From Candidatus Heimdallarchaeota archaeon (GTDB taxonomy: Archaea > Asgardarchaeota > Heimdallarchaeia > Heimdallarchaeales > Heimdallarchaeaceae), in assembly GCA_023139025.1 (NCBI GenBank), contig JAGLOH010000125.1, positions 1-6,608 on the forward strand: 6,608 bases of DNA, written 5' to 3'. The translations under genes and the position numbers were made by a program. Below the pieces are notes generated by a model, which saw nothing but the letters and a program-made list of their open reading frames with translations, did not search any database and was not told the origin of the DNA. Each line of letters starts with the position of its first letter. Position 1 is the first letter of the stretch. Shown here piece after piece: positions 1-6,580 of this stretch.

Positions 1-1
1 A

Positions 2-1558
2 GATCTAACACTTGAGACAGAAAATCGTATTCAAAAATATAGTGAAATTATTAGTGCCCTACAATTTCGCAATCAATTAACAGTTTCAACTAGTGCATCA
101 AGTAGGGAAATAGATTATCAACTTTTATCAGAACTTAAAGCGCTTTGGAGATATTCAGGTAAACCTGTTATTGATGAACAAAAGGATTTAGTTGGTTTTG
201 TGGTCGGTCCAGGACAACTAAATGAGAAATTTGGTATAATTTTAAGGCAACAACAAGAGTTATCGCTCTCTATGGTCAGAAGGATTTATGATAATATCGT
301 AATACCAATCAGTGGTGAATCTGAACTGGAAAATGAAAGAGAGAAAAAGGAATTTTTGTTAAATGAGCTACCTAAAAATATACCACAAATGCCTTTTACA
401 TATTTAATCCCTGAAGCGATTATTGAATATTGCAGGATTAAGGGTTTAGTATTAACTGATGAATTAATTGAAATAATTCTTCAACCTCAAAATTATCTAT
501 TTGTTCCCATTGAGAAGACAGAGAAAACAGCAAGAGAAATGAGAATAAAAAGTCAAGACATTATTCAAAATGGTGATGTACTTCCTTATTTCAATCCAGC
601 AGAAAGCAATATGATTAATGATAAAATTACTGATAACAAAGATATTGCTGCAAGAAATGTTTTTGGAAAAGCGATTGGTAAAGCTCATTCTGTCATATAT
701 CATCCTATGAAAGGATACTTCCTTGTTGTAGAGAAGAAGAAAATATCTGCTGATCTTTTCGGAATTATTTATGATTTCTTTTATGATGTTTACGACCAGC
801 CTCTTATTTCTCGAACTAAGTTATCTCTCCGAGATAAAAAGAAAAAGATTCTAGAAGACTTTGCACAAGAATACGACAGAACTGAAGATGAAATAGATAA
901 CATTGAAATGTTGAAAAGGATTTTAATTGAGAAAAACTCAGGAATTCTCCCTGAAAAAGTGGAAAACGCTAAATTTTCATTATATTCTATGGGCAATGTT
1001 AGACAGATTGGAAATATGATTCAAGTTAGTTACGGTGCTCCTTCATTTGAATTGAATGAAATTTTTGATTTAGAAGGAAAAGTAGTTGAAAACGTTAAAG
1101 GCACAGAAATTGGTATTGTATATAATTTACAACTCATGGAAAAGCCCTTCCTCTACTTATGGACATCAATTGATTTATTATTAATTGCATCTTTCATCAG
1201 CGATCGTCCAGCTTCACTGTTTGAAAAAGATCAGAATTTCATTGATAACTTAGCTATTTCTATAGGCAAACAACTGAGTATAGCTCCACAAGTTGCACTC
1301 AGACCTGATATTGTAATGACCTTTATGAATCTCATAGGTAAAATCAGAAACCTCACTCAAATGAAGGAAATAATGGAAAAATTCAATCCGAAAACCATAG
1401 AATTAAGCAGAATCATTTCAGTTGATAAGCGTAAAATATTAGCGGATATAAGTGATAAGGAGATTATGGAAGAAATTTACACTGATTTTGAAGTAGGAGA
1501 TACTGACGATGAGAATAGATTTGTAACTTCTCCTGATTATTACTTAAAGGAACAATGA
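2..1558 (+). CDS. Large protein with PRC-barrel-like segments, 5' end outside the window (partial)
   Basis: The frame is open from base 2 to the TGA at 1556-1558, giving 518 visible codons with no in-frame ATG before base 200. The GTG at 200 lies inside a conserved-looking motif and is not a credible start, so the true N-terminus is off the left edge. Two segments resemble each other and the PRC-barrel hallmark: GKPVIDEQKDLVGFVV (visible residues 53-68) and GKVVENVKGTEIGIVY (358-373). A third, weaker one lies around residues 219-246 (GKAIGKAHSVIYHP followed by GYFLVVEKK). Charged helical stretches lie between them, for example at about 276-311, and the C-terminus is acidic. There is no signal peptide or membrane segment in the visible part, so it is probably cytoplasmic. 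PRC-barrels in archaea occur in RNA-maturation proteins and in the cell-division proteins CdvA and CdpB. I infer a scaffold or adaptor role at most. The exact family is not recognised. Confidence 0.85.
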   Translation, partial: DLTLETENRIQKYSEIISALQFRNQLTVSTSASSREIDYQLLSELKALWRYSGKPVIDEQKDLVGFVVGPGQLNEKFGIILRQQQELSLSMVRRIYDNIVIPISGESELENEREKKEFLLNELPKNIPQMPFTYLIPEAIIEYCRIKGLVLTDELIEIILQPQNYLFVPIEKTEKTAREMRIKSQDIIQNGDVLPYFNPAESNMINDKITDNKDIAARNVFGKAIGKAHSVIYHPMKGYFLVVEKKKISADLFGIIYDFFYDVYDQPLISRTKLSLRDKKKKILEDFAQEYDRTEDEIDNIEMLKRILIEKNSGILPEKVENAKFSLYSMGNVRQIGNMIQVSYGAPSFELNEIFDLEGKVVENVKGTEIGIVYNLQLMEKPFLYLWTSIDLLLIASFISDRPASLFEKDQNFIDNLAISIGKQLSIAPQVALRPDIVMTFMNLIGKIRNLTQMKEIMEKFNPKTIELSRIISVDKRKILADISDKEIMEEIYTDFEVGDTDDENRFVTSPDYYLKEQ

Positions 1559-1562
1559 TATC

Positions 1563-1577
1563 AAAATAATTTTATTC
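1563..1577 (+). promoter_or_regulatory. Weak candidate TATA region for the ureohydrolase gene
   Basis: The 44-base gap before the ATG at 1603 is almost pure A/T. The stretch AAAATAATTTTATTC is centred about 33 bases before the ATG, which would put transcription start within about ten bases of the codon. No Shine-Dalgarno motif precedes the ATG, which fits a near-leaderless transcript. AT richness alone makes such matches common, and the same bases could be the T-rich end of the preceding gene. Confidence 0.25.
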
Positions 1578-1602
1578 TATTGAGATAATATAATTCAAGA
1601 CA

Positions 1603-2484
1603 ATGAAAAACATATTTCTAGGTTTCTTTGATCAATCGTATGAATCATTAGATAAACTTAAAGAAAAAAATGCACTCTTTCTTTTCGGCATCCCATACGA
1701 AAGAACAAAAGCTAACAAGAAAGGGTCTAGAAAAGCTCCCAATGCCCTTAGGAAGAAATCTCTTGAGTTTAGTGCAGTTTCAACTACTTTTAACATTTAT
1801 CAGAATAAAACAAATTACTACGATATTGGAAATTTTCATCCAGTTAAGGAAAAGAAGAAAATCCAAAAACTATGGGACAAGGCTTTAGATTTGAATTCTA
1901 GAATTTTAGTTTTAGGAGGAGACCATAGTATAACTTTCGATACACTTTCTTTTGCACCATGGGATGATAAGACGGCTATAATTTGGTTTGATGCACATTC
2001 AGATCTAGCAGATGAATATCCACCTGGAATCTTTCAATCTCATGGTACTGTTTTCGCTAATCTGAAAGACAAACTGGAACTGGAAAAAAATCAGATGTTG
2101 TTTATAGGTGGTCATGCTTATACTCAAACCACTACAGAATATTTGAAGATTCAAGATGAGACAGAAGTACTTCATTTACCAACTCAGAAGATATTTTCAA
2201 ATAAGGATGATTCGCTAAAGGTTATCTCTGAATTTGTTTCCAATTTTGACAGAATCTATGTGAGTATTGATGCAGATGCATTTGATCAAGCATATGTTCC
2301 CACTCTTGCTACTATGGAACCTTTTGGATTGACTCCTCAGTTGGTTGTAGAAATGCTAGAAATAATTATACCTAAAACTAAATACGTTGACATAGTAGAA
2401 TTCAGACATTCATTCCTCAATAGAACAGCATTAAATTTTGGTGTTGGTTTGATTTTCAAAATTCTTGAATTATGGGAAAAATAA
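1603..2484 (+). CDS. Arginase/agmatinase-family ureohydrolase
   Basis: This 293-residue protein is the usual length for binuclear-manganese ureohydrolases, which split a guanidino group (agmatine, arginine, guanidinobutyrate or similar) to urea plus an amine in the cytoplasm. The six metal ligands are all visible: H108 in GGDHS (105-109); D130, H132 and D134 in DAHSD; D223 and D225 in SIDADAFD. The likely catalytic H147 (SHG) and E266 (DIVEF), counterparts of arginase H141 and E277, are present. The N-terminal GIPYERTKAN...GSRKAPNALR (29-50) matches the family's entry motif. Odd points: the DP after the last metal motif is D228-Q229, and the PGTGTPEPGG-type loop is replaced by VPTLATMEPFGLT (232-244). 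Agmatinase is therefore the best guess, not a firm one. The ATG at 1603 gives a full-length fold; no SD is seen. RidA follows 45 bases downstream. Confidence 0.92.
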   Translation: MKNIFLGFFDQSYESLDKLKEKNALFLFGIPYERTKANKKGSRKAPNALRKKSLEFSAVSTTFNIYQNKTNYYDIGNFHPVKEKKKIQKLWDKALDLNSRILVLGGDHSITFDTLSFAPWDDKTAIIWFDAHSDLADEYPPGIFQSHGTVFANLKDKLELEKNQMLFIGGHAYTQTTTEYLKIQDETEVLHLPTQKIFSNKDDSLKVISEFVSNFDRIYVSIDADAFDQAYVPTLATMEPFGLTPQLVVEMLEIIIPKTKYVDIVEFRHSFLNRTALNFGVGLIFKILELWEK

Positions 2485-2492
2485 ACGTTAGA

Positions 2493-2513
2493 GAAGAAAC
2501 TTTATTTTTATAT
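2493..2513 (+). promoter_or_regulatory. Candidate BRE/TATA promoter for the RidA gene
   Basis: The 45-base gap between the ureohydrolase stop and the RidA ATG holds a purine-rich GAAGAAAC followed by TTTATTTTTATATA. This resembles an archaeal BRE plus TATA box. If the box is centred near 2504, transcription would start at about the ATG at 2530, giving a leaderless mRNA; this agrees with the lack of a properly spaced SD. It suggests that RidA can be expressed independently of the upstream gene. Confidence 0.4.
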
Positions 2514-2529
2514 ATCACAAATATAGGTT

Positions 2530-2916
2530 ATGTCCCCCAAGAAAATTATCTTAACAGACAAAGCTCCAGCACCTGTAGGACCTTATTCCCAAGCTATCGA
2601 GGCTGGAAATTTCCTTTTTGTAGCAGGTCAAATCCCAGCAAACCCAGCAACTGGAGAGATCTACTATGGTGATGTGAAAGTAGCTACAAAACAAGTATGT
2701 GAAAACATCAAAGCAATTGTAGAAGAAGCAGGTTACACAATACAAGATGTTGTAAGATGTAGAGTGTATCTAAAAGATATGGAACAATTCTCAAATATGA
2801 ATGAAATTTTTGCTCAATATTTTGGAGAGAGCCCTCCAGCTAGAGTAGCTATTGAAGCAAAAAGGTTACCAAAGGATGTAGATGTGGAAATATCTGCAAC
2901 TGCATGGAAAGAGTGA
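2530..2916 (+). CDS. ridA: RidA family (YjgF/YER057c/UK114) 2-iminobutanoate/2-iminopropanoate deaminase
   Basis: The protein is 128 residues, the same length as E. coli RidA. It aligns by eye along its whole length: PVGPYSQAI (15-23), the VAGQIPANPATGE strand-turn (31-43), VCENIKAIVEEAGY (56-69), and PPARVAIEAKRLPKDVDVEISATA near the end. R105 sits where the essential substrate-binding arginine of RidA lies, and Y19 and E120 match other pocket residues. RidA proteins are cytoplasmic homotrimers that hydrolyse reactive enamine/imine intermediates, such as 2-aminoacrylate released by PLP enzymes, to keto acids and ammonia. The presence of R105 argues for an active deaminase, not one of the non-catalytic Rid subfamilies. 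It follows the ureohydrolase on the same strand after 45 bases, with its own candidate promoter. A 66-residue frame overlapping its 5' half is an artefact. Confidence 0.95.
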   Translation: MSPKKIILTDKAPAPVGPYSQAIEAGNFLFVAGQIPANPATGEIYYGDVKVATKQVCENIKAIVEEAGYTIQDVVRCRVYLKDMEQFSNMNEIFAQYFGESPPARVAIEAKRLPKDVDVEISATAWKE

Positions 2917-2930
2917 TCTTACTTTCATAC

Positions 2931-2942
2931 TTTTTTCTCTTA
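2931..2942 (+). terminator. T-rich tract after RidA
   Basis: Fifteen bases after the RidA stop the + strand reads TTTTTTCTCTTA, with no strong stem directly before it. Archaeal RNA polymerase can stop at U-rich tracts without a hairpin, so this is the likely end of the + strand transcript. It lies in a 104-base convergent intergenic gap (2917-3020). Confidence 0.4.
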
Positions 2943-2984
2943 CTATTTTAGATATTCTTTGATAGATTAAGCTGAGATATTCAG

Positions 2985-3032
2985 ATAAAAGAAAATGAAA
3001 AATTTAAGAAGAAAAGTCTTCTATTTCTTCTT
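2985..3032 (-). terminator. Inverted repeat plus T-rich tract ending the surface-protein gene
   Basis: A perfect 9-bp inverted repeat (AAGAAGAAA at 3006-3014, TTTCTTCTT at 3024-3032) with a 9-base loop spans the stop codon of the - strand gene. In the - direction it is followed by TTAAATTTTTCATTTTCTTTT. The stem is AT-rich and weak, and its arm also encodes the terminal lysine run, so the palindrome may be partly coincidental. The long T-rich tract alone is a reasonable archaeal terminator. Confidence 0.4.
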
Positions 3033-4505
3033 TTTTGAGTAGATTGCAACTAAAGCGATTAAACCAGCTAAAGTAGTCAGACCAAATGGGAAAGGTACAG
3101 GGATATCACCACGAGTTTCGACAGGAATTAAGTCTACAGAGAAAGTAAATATGTAAAGGTTACCAGATTTATCATAAACTGTCATTAAGATGTCATGTTC
3201 TCCATATTCTAAGAATAACAAAGTAATTTCACCCGAATCTCCTTCAACAGTTACTAGATTACCTTCATCTGTTTCCAAAGATATTTTCAATACTCCACTA
3301 CCTCCAGTATCATTAGCTGAGACTTGAAATGTTGCACTCTTAATTTCAACTTCAATAGAAATTCTTTCACCAGCTGAAGACTCTTTTAATTCTCCTCCAA
3401 CTAGTACTTTTACTATTCCTGTTGGGTCTATTTGTTCTATTAAAGCTATCACATATTCAGTTACTGAAAGAGTTTCGGAATACGCTGTAACTGTAATATT
3501 ATACTCACCTACACTTGAATAAAGATGATATATAGTATCATACGATATATTTACAATTGATTGTATTCCTGACAAATCATCCCAATCAATTTCTACAAGT
3601 GTTACATTTGAATGAGGAGCTGAAGATACATACATTAAGCTGTAATTTAGATAATTAGAATATCTTTCTCCTGTTAATTCTAATTCAGGAGTAGTGTCAA
3701 CTATTGTGATTACATGAGCATAATTCTCGTGTAGAATTCTACTTTGAAGTGTCATATTATCATTTTGTATTATGAAACCTCTCACTTCTACTTCGGTCCC
3801 TACTTCAAATGAGTGATTAAAAGATAAACTAACATTTAGAAATGTTATACTCCAATCAACAAGAGAAACTGAAACATTTAGGAAATCAGTATCATGTTCA
3901 GGAGTTACTTCACGGTAACTCAACCCATATCCTGTAATATTGTAATTGTATAGTGTCAAATTATACTTAATATCATTGATTTGTGTATAAAAATCTGTAA
4001 TAAGAGTAGATATTACCCTAGGTGCAATTGTTAATAGATGTGGAACGCGAAAATCATTTTCATATACCCCATATCTGACAATAAATGATATGAAATTAGA
4101 AATTATGAAAAATGTATGATTATAATAAGCAGAACCATCTGATTCTAATTCAGTTCTTTCATAATCATAGTTCATCAAGATCCCAATATTCCAAGAAAGA
4201 TTCCCTACACCATCATCACCAAATAAAATTGGAGCTGATAAATTATCTCCACCTGCAAAAGAATACCAAATTGTTACATTTTTATTGGGTTCTGTCGTGT
4301 AAATTGCTCCACGACGCAATTCAATACTTTGCGATATTAATAAAGTAGCATTGCCATCTGTTCCTCTAAAAATGGGCTTAATAGTTGCATCTAATGTGGG
4401 GAGAGAGTTTTGAGGATTATTCTGTTCACTTTTAGTAATAGTGGTTAGACTCATACTAAATACAAGAGCTAGAAGTACCAAAGGTATGAAAGTACGTTTT
4501 TTCAT
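3021..4505 (-). CDS. Secreted, C-terminally membrane-anchored surface glycoprotein with PKD/Ig-like domains
   Basis: I choose the ATG at 4505 (494 residues), not the GTG at 4517, because the GTG lies inside a GGTGA Shine-Dalgarno motif placed 8 bases before the ATG. From this start the protein opens with MKKRTF and a hydrophobic stretch (residues 7-20), a classical signal peptide. The C-terminus has a proline-rich PVPFPFG turn, a hydrophobic segment (about 475-489) and four lysines, the usual archaeal surface anchor with the bulk of the chain outside. Sixteen N-x-S/T sequons are spread over the mature part, so heavy N-glycosylation is likely. Around residues 302-343, DWDDLSG...YHLYSSVGEYNITVTAYS resembles a PKD beta-sandwich. 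Residues about 382-459, ending GEHDILMTVYDKSGN, look like a second Ig-like domain. No enzyme motif is seen. It could be an adhesin or cell-wall component; the precise function is unknown. Confidence 0.85.
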   Translation of the reverse strand: MKKRTFIPLVLLALVFSMSLTTITKSEQNNPQNSLPTLDATIKPIFRGTDGNATLLISQSIELRRGAIYTTEPNKNVTIWYSFAGGDNLSAPILFGDDGVGNLSWNIGILMNYDYERTELESDGSAYYNHTFFIISNFISFIVRYGVYENDFRVPHLLTIAPRVISTLITDFYTQINDIKYNLTLYNYNITGYGLSYREVTPEHDTDFLNVSVSLVDWSITFLNVSLSFNHSFEVGTEVEVRGFIIQNDNMTLQSRILHENYAHVITIVDTTPELELTGERYSNYLNYSLMYVSSAPHSNVTLVEIDWDDLSGIQSIVNISYDTIYHLYSSVGEYNITVTAYSETLSVTEYVIALIEQIDPTGIVKVLVGGELKESSAGERISIEVEIKSATFQVSANDTGGSGVLKISLETDEGNLVTVEGDSGEITLLFLEYGEHDILMTVYDKSGNLYIFTFSVDLIPVETRGDIPVPFPFGLTTLAGLIALVAIYSKKKK

Positions 4506-4513
4506 CAATGAAT

Positions 4514-4518
4514 TCACC
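4514..4518 (-). promoter_or_regulatory. Shine-Dalgarno GGTGA that decides the surface-protein start
   Basis: On the - strand GGTGA occupies 4518-4514, with 8 bases before the ATG at 4505-4503. It is complementary to the usual archaeal 16S 3' end. The apparent GTG start at 4517 is part of this motif and so is not used as a codon. Confidence 0.6.
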
Positions 4519-4560
4519 GAATAGCTAGGCTGTTCTTATTAGGTTTCGGAAATCATCCGC

Positions 4561-4578
4561 ATTTTTAAACTTTTTCGA
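4561..4578 (-). promoter_or_regulatory. BRE/TATA promoter of the surface-protein gene
   Basis: Read on the - strand, TCGAAAAAG (BRE-like, 4578-4570) runs directly into TTTAAAAAT (TATA-like, 4569-4561). Transcription would start roughly 25 bases downstream, near 4540, leaving a leader of about 35 bases that contains the GGTGA Shine-Dalgarno. The downstream leader (about 4506-4560) is noticeably less AT-rich than the promoter, which makes the match stand out. Confidence 0.6.
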
Positions 4579-4600
4579 ACTTGATTTTTCAAATTTTTTA

Positions 4601-4625
4601 GAAAAACTATTCAAGGAAATAGTTC
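4601..4625 (-). terminator. Hairpin plus T-run at the end of tldE
   Basis: On the - strand AACTATT (4624-4618), a six-base loop TCCTTG and AATAGTT (4611-4605) form a perfect 7-bp stem, extendable by one G-U pair. The TTT just after the stem gives a run of five T. The loop contains most of the tldE stop codon. It is small and AT-rich but well placed, and together with the promoter at 4561-4578 it separates tldE from the surface-protein gene. Confidence 0.45.
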
Positions 4626-5966
4626 AACTCTTTTTGTAGAAAGATATGGTGCTAGAACACTATATGGAGTATTAGTTGGCCTAACAACCTTTCGATCTTT
4701 TAGAAAAAGCGGATCTTCAGATAAAACTTCAAACATATTTCCAATTACATCAAAAGTAGGTAAAGCTCCACTAATTGCACCATTTTCGATTCTATATGCA
4801 TCATTTGCGGATACTTTAAATGTACCTGAATGATGATCTGCAGTCATGTAACCTTGTGTGGAATTAATTAAGATGCACTCTTTTGTATCATCATACATTT
4901 TTTCTAAAGATGTTCCTCCTTCACCAATTATCAAATTAGATGGATAGATTTCGGGATAAGCTTGAAAGTTTCTTGGGAAAGCTTCAAACATTTTTACTCT
5001 GAAGGAATTTCCAGTTCTTTCAACTGGTTCAACCTCATTTTGACAGTTATTTAATGCTGTTTGGAAAGAACCATTTCTGATAATTATAGTTCTTGATTGG
5101 CTTATTCCTTCATCATCAAATGCTGTGGAGTTGGGAAGCCCTGGAACAGTGCCATCATCAATTAAATTAAAATCTGATGAGAAATCTTGCTCAGCTAATT
5201 TTCCTGCATGACCCAATTTCAGATGAGGTATAATTGTAAATGAAAAGATCTGCGATAGAGCCATTGGTGAGAAAATCACTGGAACATCAGTGTTTATTGT
5301 GTTTTCATCCATGGTAGACCTTTGGATAGCTTCCTGTACTAAATCTTCAACGATGCTAGATACTGAACTAAGTATTTGACGACTAGTTAGATGTTTTTCC
5401 GAACTTGAAATCAGGTCAAATCCCCTATAGAGAGCTCGAAGATTGATATCATTCCAAGTACTTTTTTCAAAAGCTATTGATTGTGTAGAATTAGCAATTA
5501 TCTTTCTTTCTAGGGAAAATCGAATAGATCCATCTAGAATAATATCCTTCATTTTGTCTTCTAAATCATTCAAGGAATATGACAATGAATATATTTCTTC
5601 TTCATTCATAGCTGCTATTCTTTTGTCATAAATATTGTCAATCCTATCTTGAGATATCTTAATTTCAGGAAACTCAAATTTAGGAGAATCAATTGGAAAA
5701 GATACAATTGTATTTATTTTATCTATATCAGATAAAACAGATTTGAGAGGAAAACATGCAAAATAGAGCCTATCATCTTTAAAGAATCTAATAGCACAAC
5801 CTTCTCTATTGATGGATTGAAAAACTTTTGGAGTTCTATATTCAGTTCCACCCATCATGTGTGAAAGAGATTGTATATATACTTCAGCTTCCTTAAAACC
5901 AAACTTTTGATCAAGTTTATGCAGTACTCTGATGCTTAAATCTTTTAATTCTTCATCAGTATACAT
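4611..5966 (-). CDS. tldE: TldE/PmbA-family protein, partner subunit of the TldD metalloprotease
   Basis: At 451 residues it matches PmbA/TldE length (about 450). The N-terminal half carries the family pattern of an EAEVY strand (26-30) and an REGCAIRFFKDDRLYFACF block (54-72). The C-terminal half has VIFSPMALSQIFSF (230-243), LIDDGTVPGLPNSTAFDDEGI (268-288), SRTIIIRNGSFQTAL (291-305), NLIIGEGGTSLEKM (344-357) and the GTFKVSANDAYRIENGA block (381-397). No HExxxH is present, as expected for the non-catalytic TldE subunit. In E. coli, TldD and TldE form a heterodimeric cytoplasmic protease that digests unfolded peptides, matures microcin B17 and degrades CcdA; archaeal pairs are also known. Its ATG overlaps the tldD stop by one base (TAATG), with a strong SD 10 bases upstream, so the two are translationally coupled. 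The gene is complete and shows no damage. Confidence 0.9.
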   Translation of the reverse strand: MYTDEELKDLSIRVLHKLDQKFGFKEAEVYIQSLSHMMGGTEYRTPKVFQSINREGCAIRFFKDDRLYFACFPLKSVLSDIDKINTIVSFPIDSPKFEFPEIKISQDRIDNIYDKRIAAMNEEEIYSLSYSLNDLEDKMKDIILDGSIRFSLERKIIANSTQSIAFEKSTWNDINLRALYRGFDLISSSEKHLTSRQILSSVSSIVEDLVQEAIQRSTMDENTINTDVPVIFSPMALSQIFSFTIIPHLKLGHAGKLAEQDFSSDFNLIDDGTVPGLPNSTAFDDEGISQSRTIIIRNGSFQTALNNCQNEVEPVERTGNSFRVKMFEAFPRNFQAYPEIYPSNLIIGEGGTSLEKMYDDTKECILINSTQGYMTADHHSGTFKVSANDAYRIENGAISGALPTFDVIGNMFEVLSEDPLFLKDRKVVRPTNTPYSVLAPYLSTKRVELFP

Positions 5967-6535
5967 TAGCTAACCCTCACCTCAGATATAGTTATTTTCG
6001 GTCCAATAGAACCAACAAACACACGTTGGTTATTCTTAACACAACTGCCTGGTTGAGCAATAATCTTGTCTCCTATTAATTCAATCTTGGAAAGAGTATC
6101 CATCATAGTGCCACTGATTTGGAATTGAAGAACATATTCACCCAATTCCCCATTTTTTATTTCTCTACCAAATTGAGCATCAAGGTTGTATTCACCTGTT
6201 TGAGGTTCTGAAGAACCCCCAAGTCCATCACCGATATACAAACCATTTTTCACGTGCTCAAAGAGCTCTTCTTCAGAATAATCTTTTGGTTCAAAGAAGA
6301 AATTACTCATTCTTACCTGTGGTAAAAATTCGAAATCACTAGCTCTGTAATTAGAAGAAGATTCAGTCCCCATAGCTGCTGCAGATAATCTACTATGTAA
6401 GAAATCAGTTAAAATTCCTTCATCAACTAATAAATTTCCTCTTCCTTTAACACCTTCAGAATCAAATTCATAATAACCTAAAGATTCTATATATGGGTCA
6501 TCTATAACACTTACAACAGATGGAGCTATTTTCAT
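5966..6535 (-). CDS. tldD: TldD C-terminal half, lacking the HExxxH catalytic half (truncated or broken)
   Basis: The 189 residues from the first ATG match only the last part of TldD, which is normally about 460-480 residues. They include VVSVIDDP (7-14), FDSEGV (24-29), LLVDEGILTDFLHSRLSAAAMG (35-56), a YRASDFEFLPQVRMSNFFFE block (63-82) and the terminal QPGSCVKNNQRVFVGSIGP (161-179). C165 sits where E. coli TldD has its zinc-ligand cysteine C454. Homology continues upstream of the ATG, as VLSGRSFSSGLLG encoded at 6574-6536, and then stops. In-frame TAA codons lie at 6586-6584 and 6595-6593, and the HEAxGHxxE motif expected right before VLSGRS is absent in all three - frames. As written it cannot be an active protease subunit. 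It may be a pseudogene fragment, the product of a rearrangement, or a misassembly near the edge. It overlaps tldE by one base. Confidence 0.8.
   Translation of the reverse strand: MKIAPSVVSVIDDPYIESLGYYEFDSEGVKGRGNLLVDEGILTDFLHSRLSAAAMGTESSSNYRASDFEFLPQVRMSNFFFEPKDYSEEELFEHVKNGLYIGDGLGGSSEPQTGEYNLDAQFGREIKNGELGEYVLQFQISGTMMDTLSKIELIGDKIIAQPGSCVKNNQRVFVGSIGPKITISEVRVS
5977..5983 (-). promoter_or_regulatory. Shine-Dalgarno GAGGTGA for tldE, inside the tldD coding end
   Basis: The - strand GAGGTGA at 5983-5977 is a near-perfect anti-16S match placed 10 bases before the tldE ATG (5966-5964). It doubles as codons for the last residues of TldD. It supports this ATG and coupling across the one-base overlap. 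Confidence 0.7.
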
Positions 6536-6580
6536 TCCTAGAAGACCACTACTAAAAGAACGACCTGAAAGAACGTATTG

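Noticed and set aside
200..202. GTG as the start of the first gene
   Set aside because: The same frame is open back to base 2, and the GTG codes a valine inside the GKPVIDEQKDLVGFVV motif, which matches a second copy in the same protein. The start is off the window.
497..996. Two short - strand frames inside the first gene
   Set aside because: Their composition is what the antisense of an AT-rich, Lys/Glu/Ile-rich gene gives, and they have no start signals.
2472..2672. 66-residue + strand frame between the ureohydrolase and RidA
   Set aside because: It begins inside the ureohydrolase 3' end and mostly overlaps RidA in another frame. It has no RBS and no recognisable protein pattern.
4112..4348. 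78-residue + strand frame opposite the surface protein
   Set aside because: It is antisense to a well-supported gene, is rich in His/Asn/Gln as an antisense artefact would be, and has no RBS.
4611..6535. TldD/TldE as part of a peptide-natural-product (microcin-like) cluster
   Set aside because: No precursor peptide, cyclodehydratase, or exporter is visible nearby, and archaeal tldDE pairs commonly occur without such genes.
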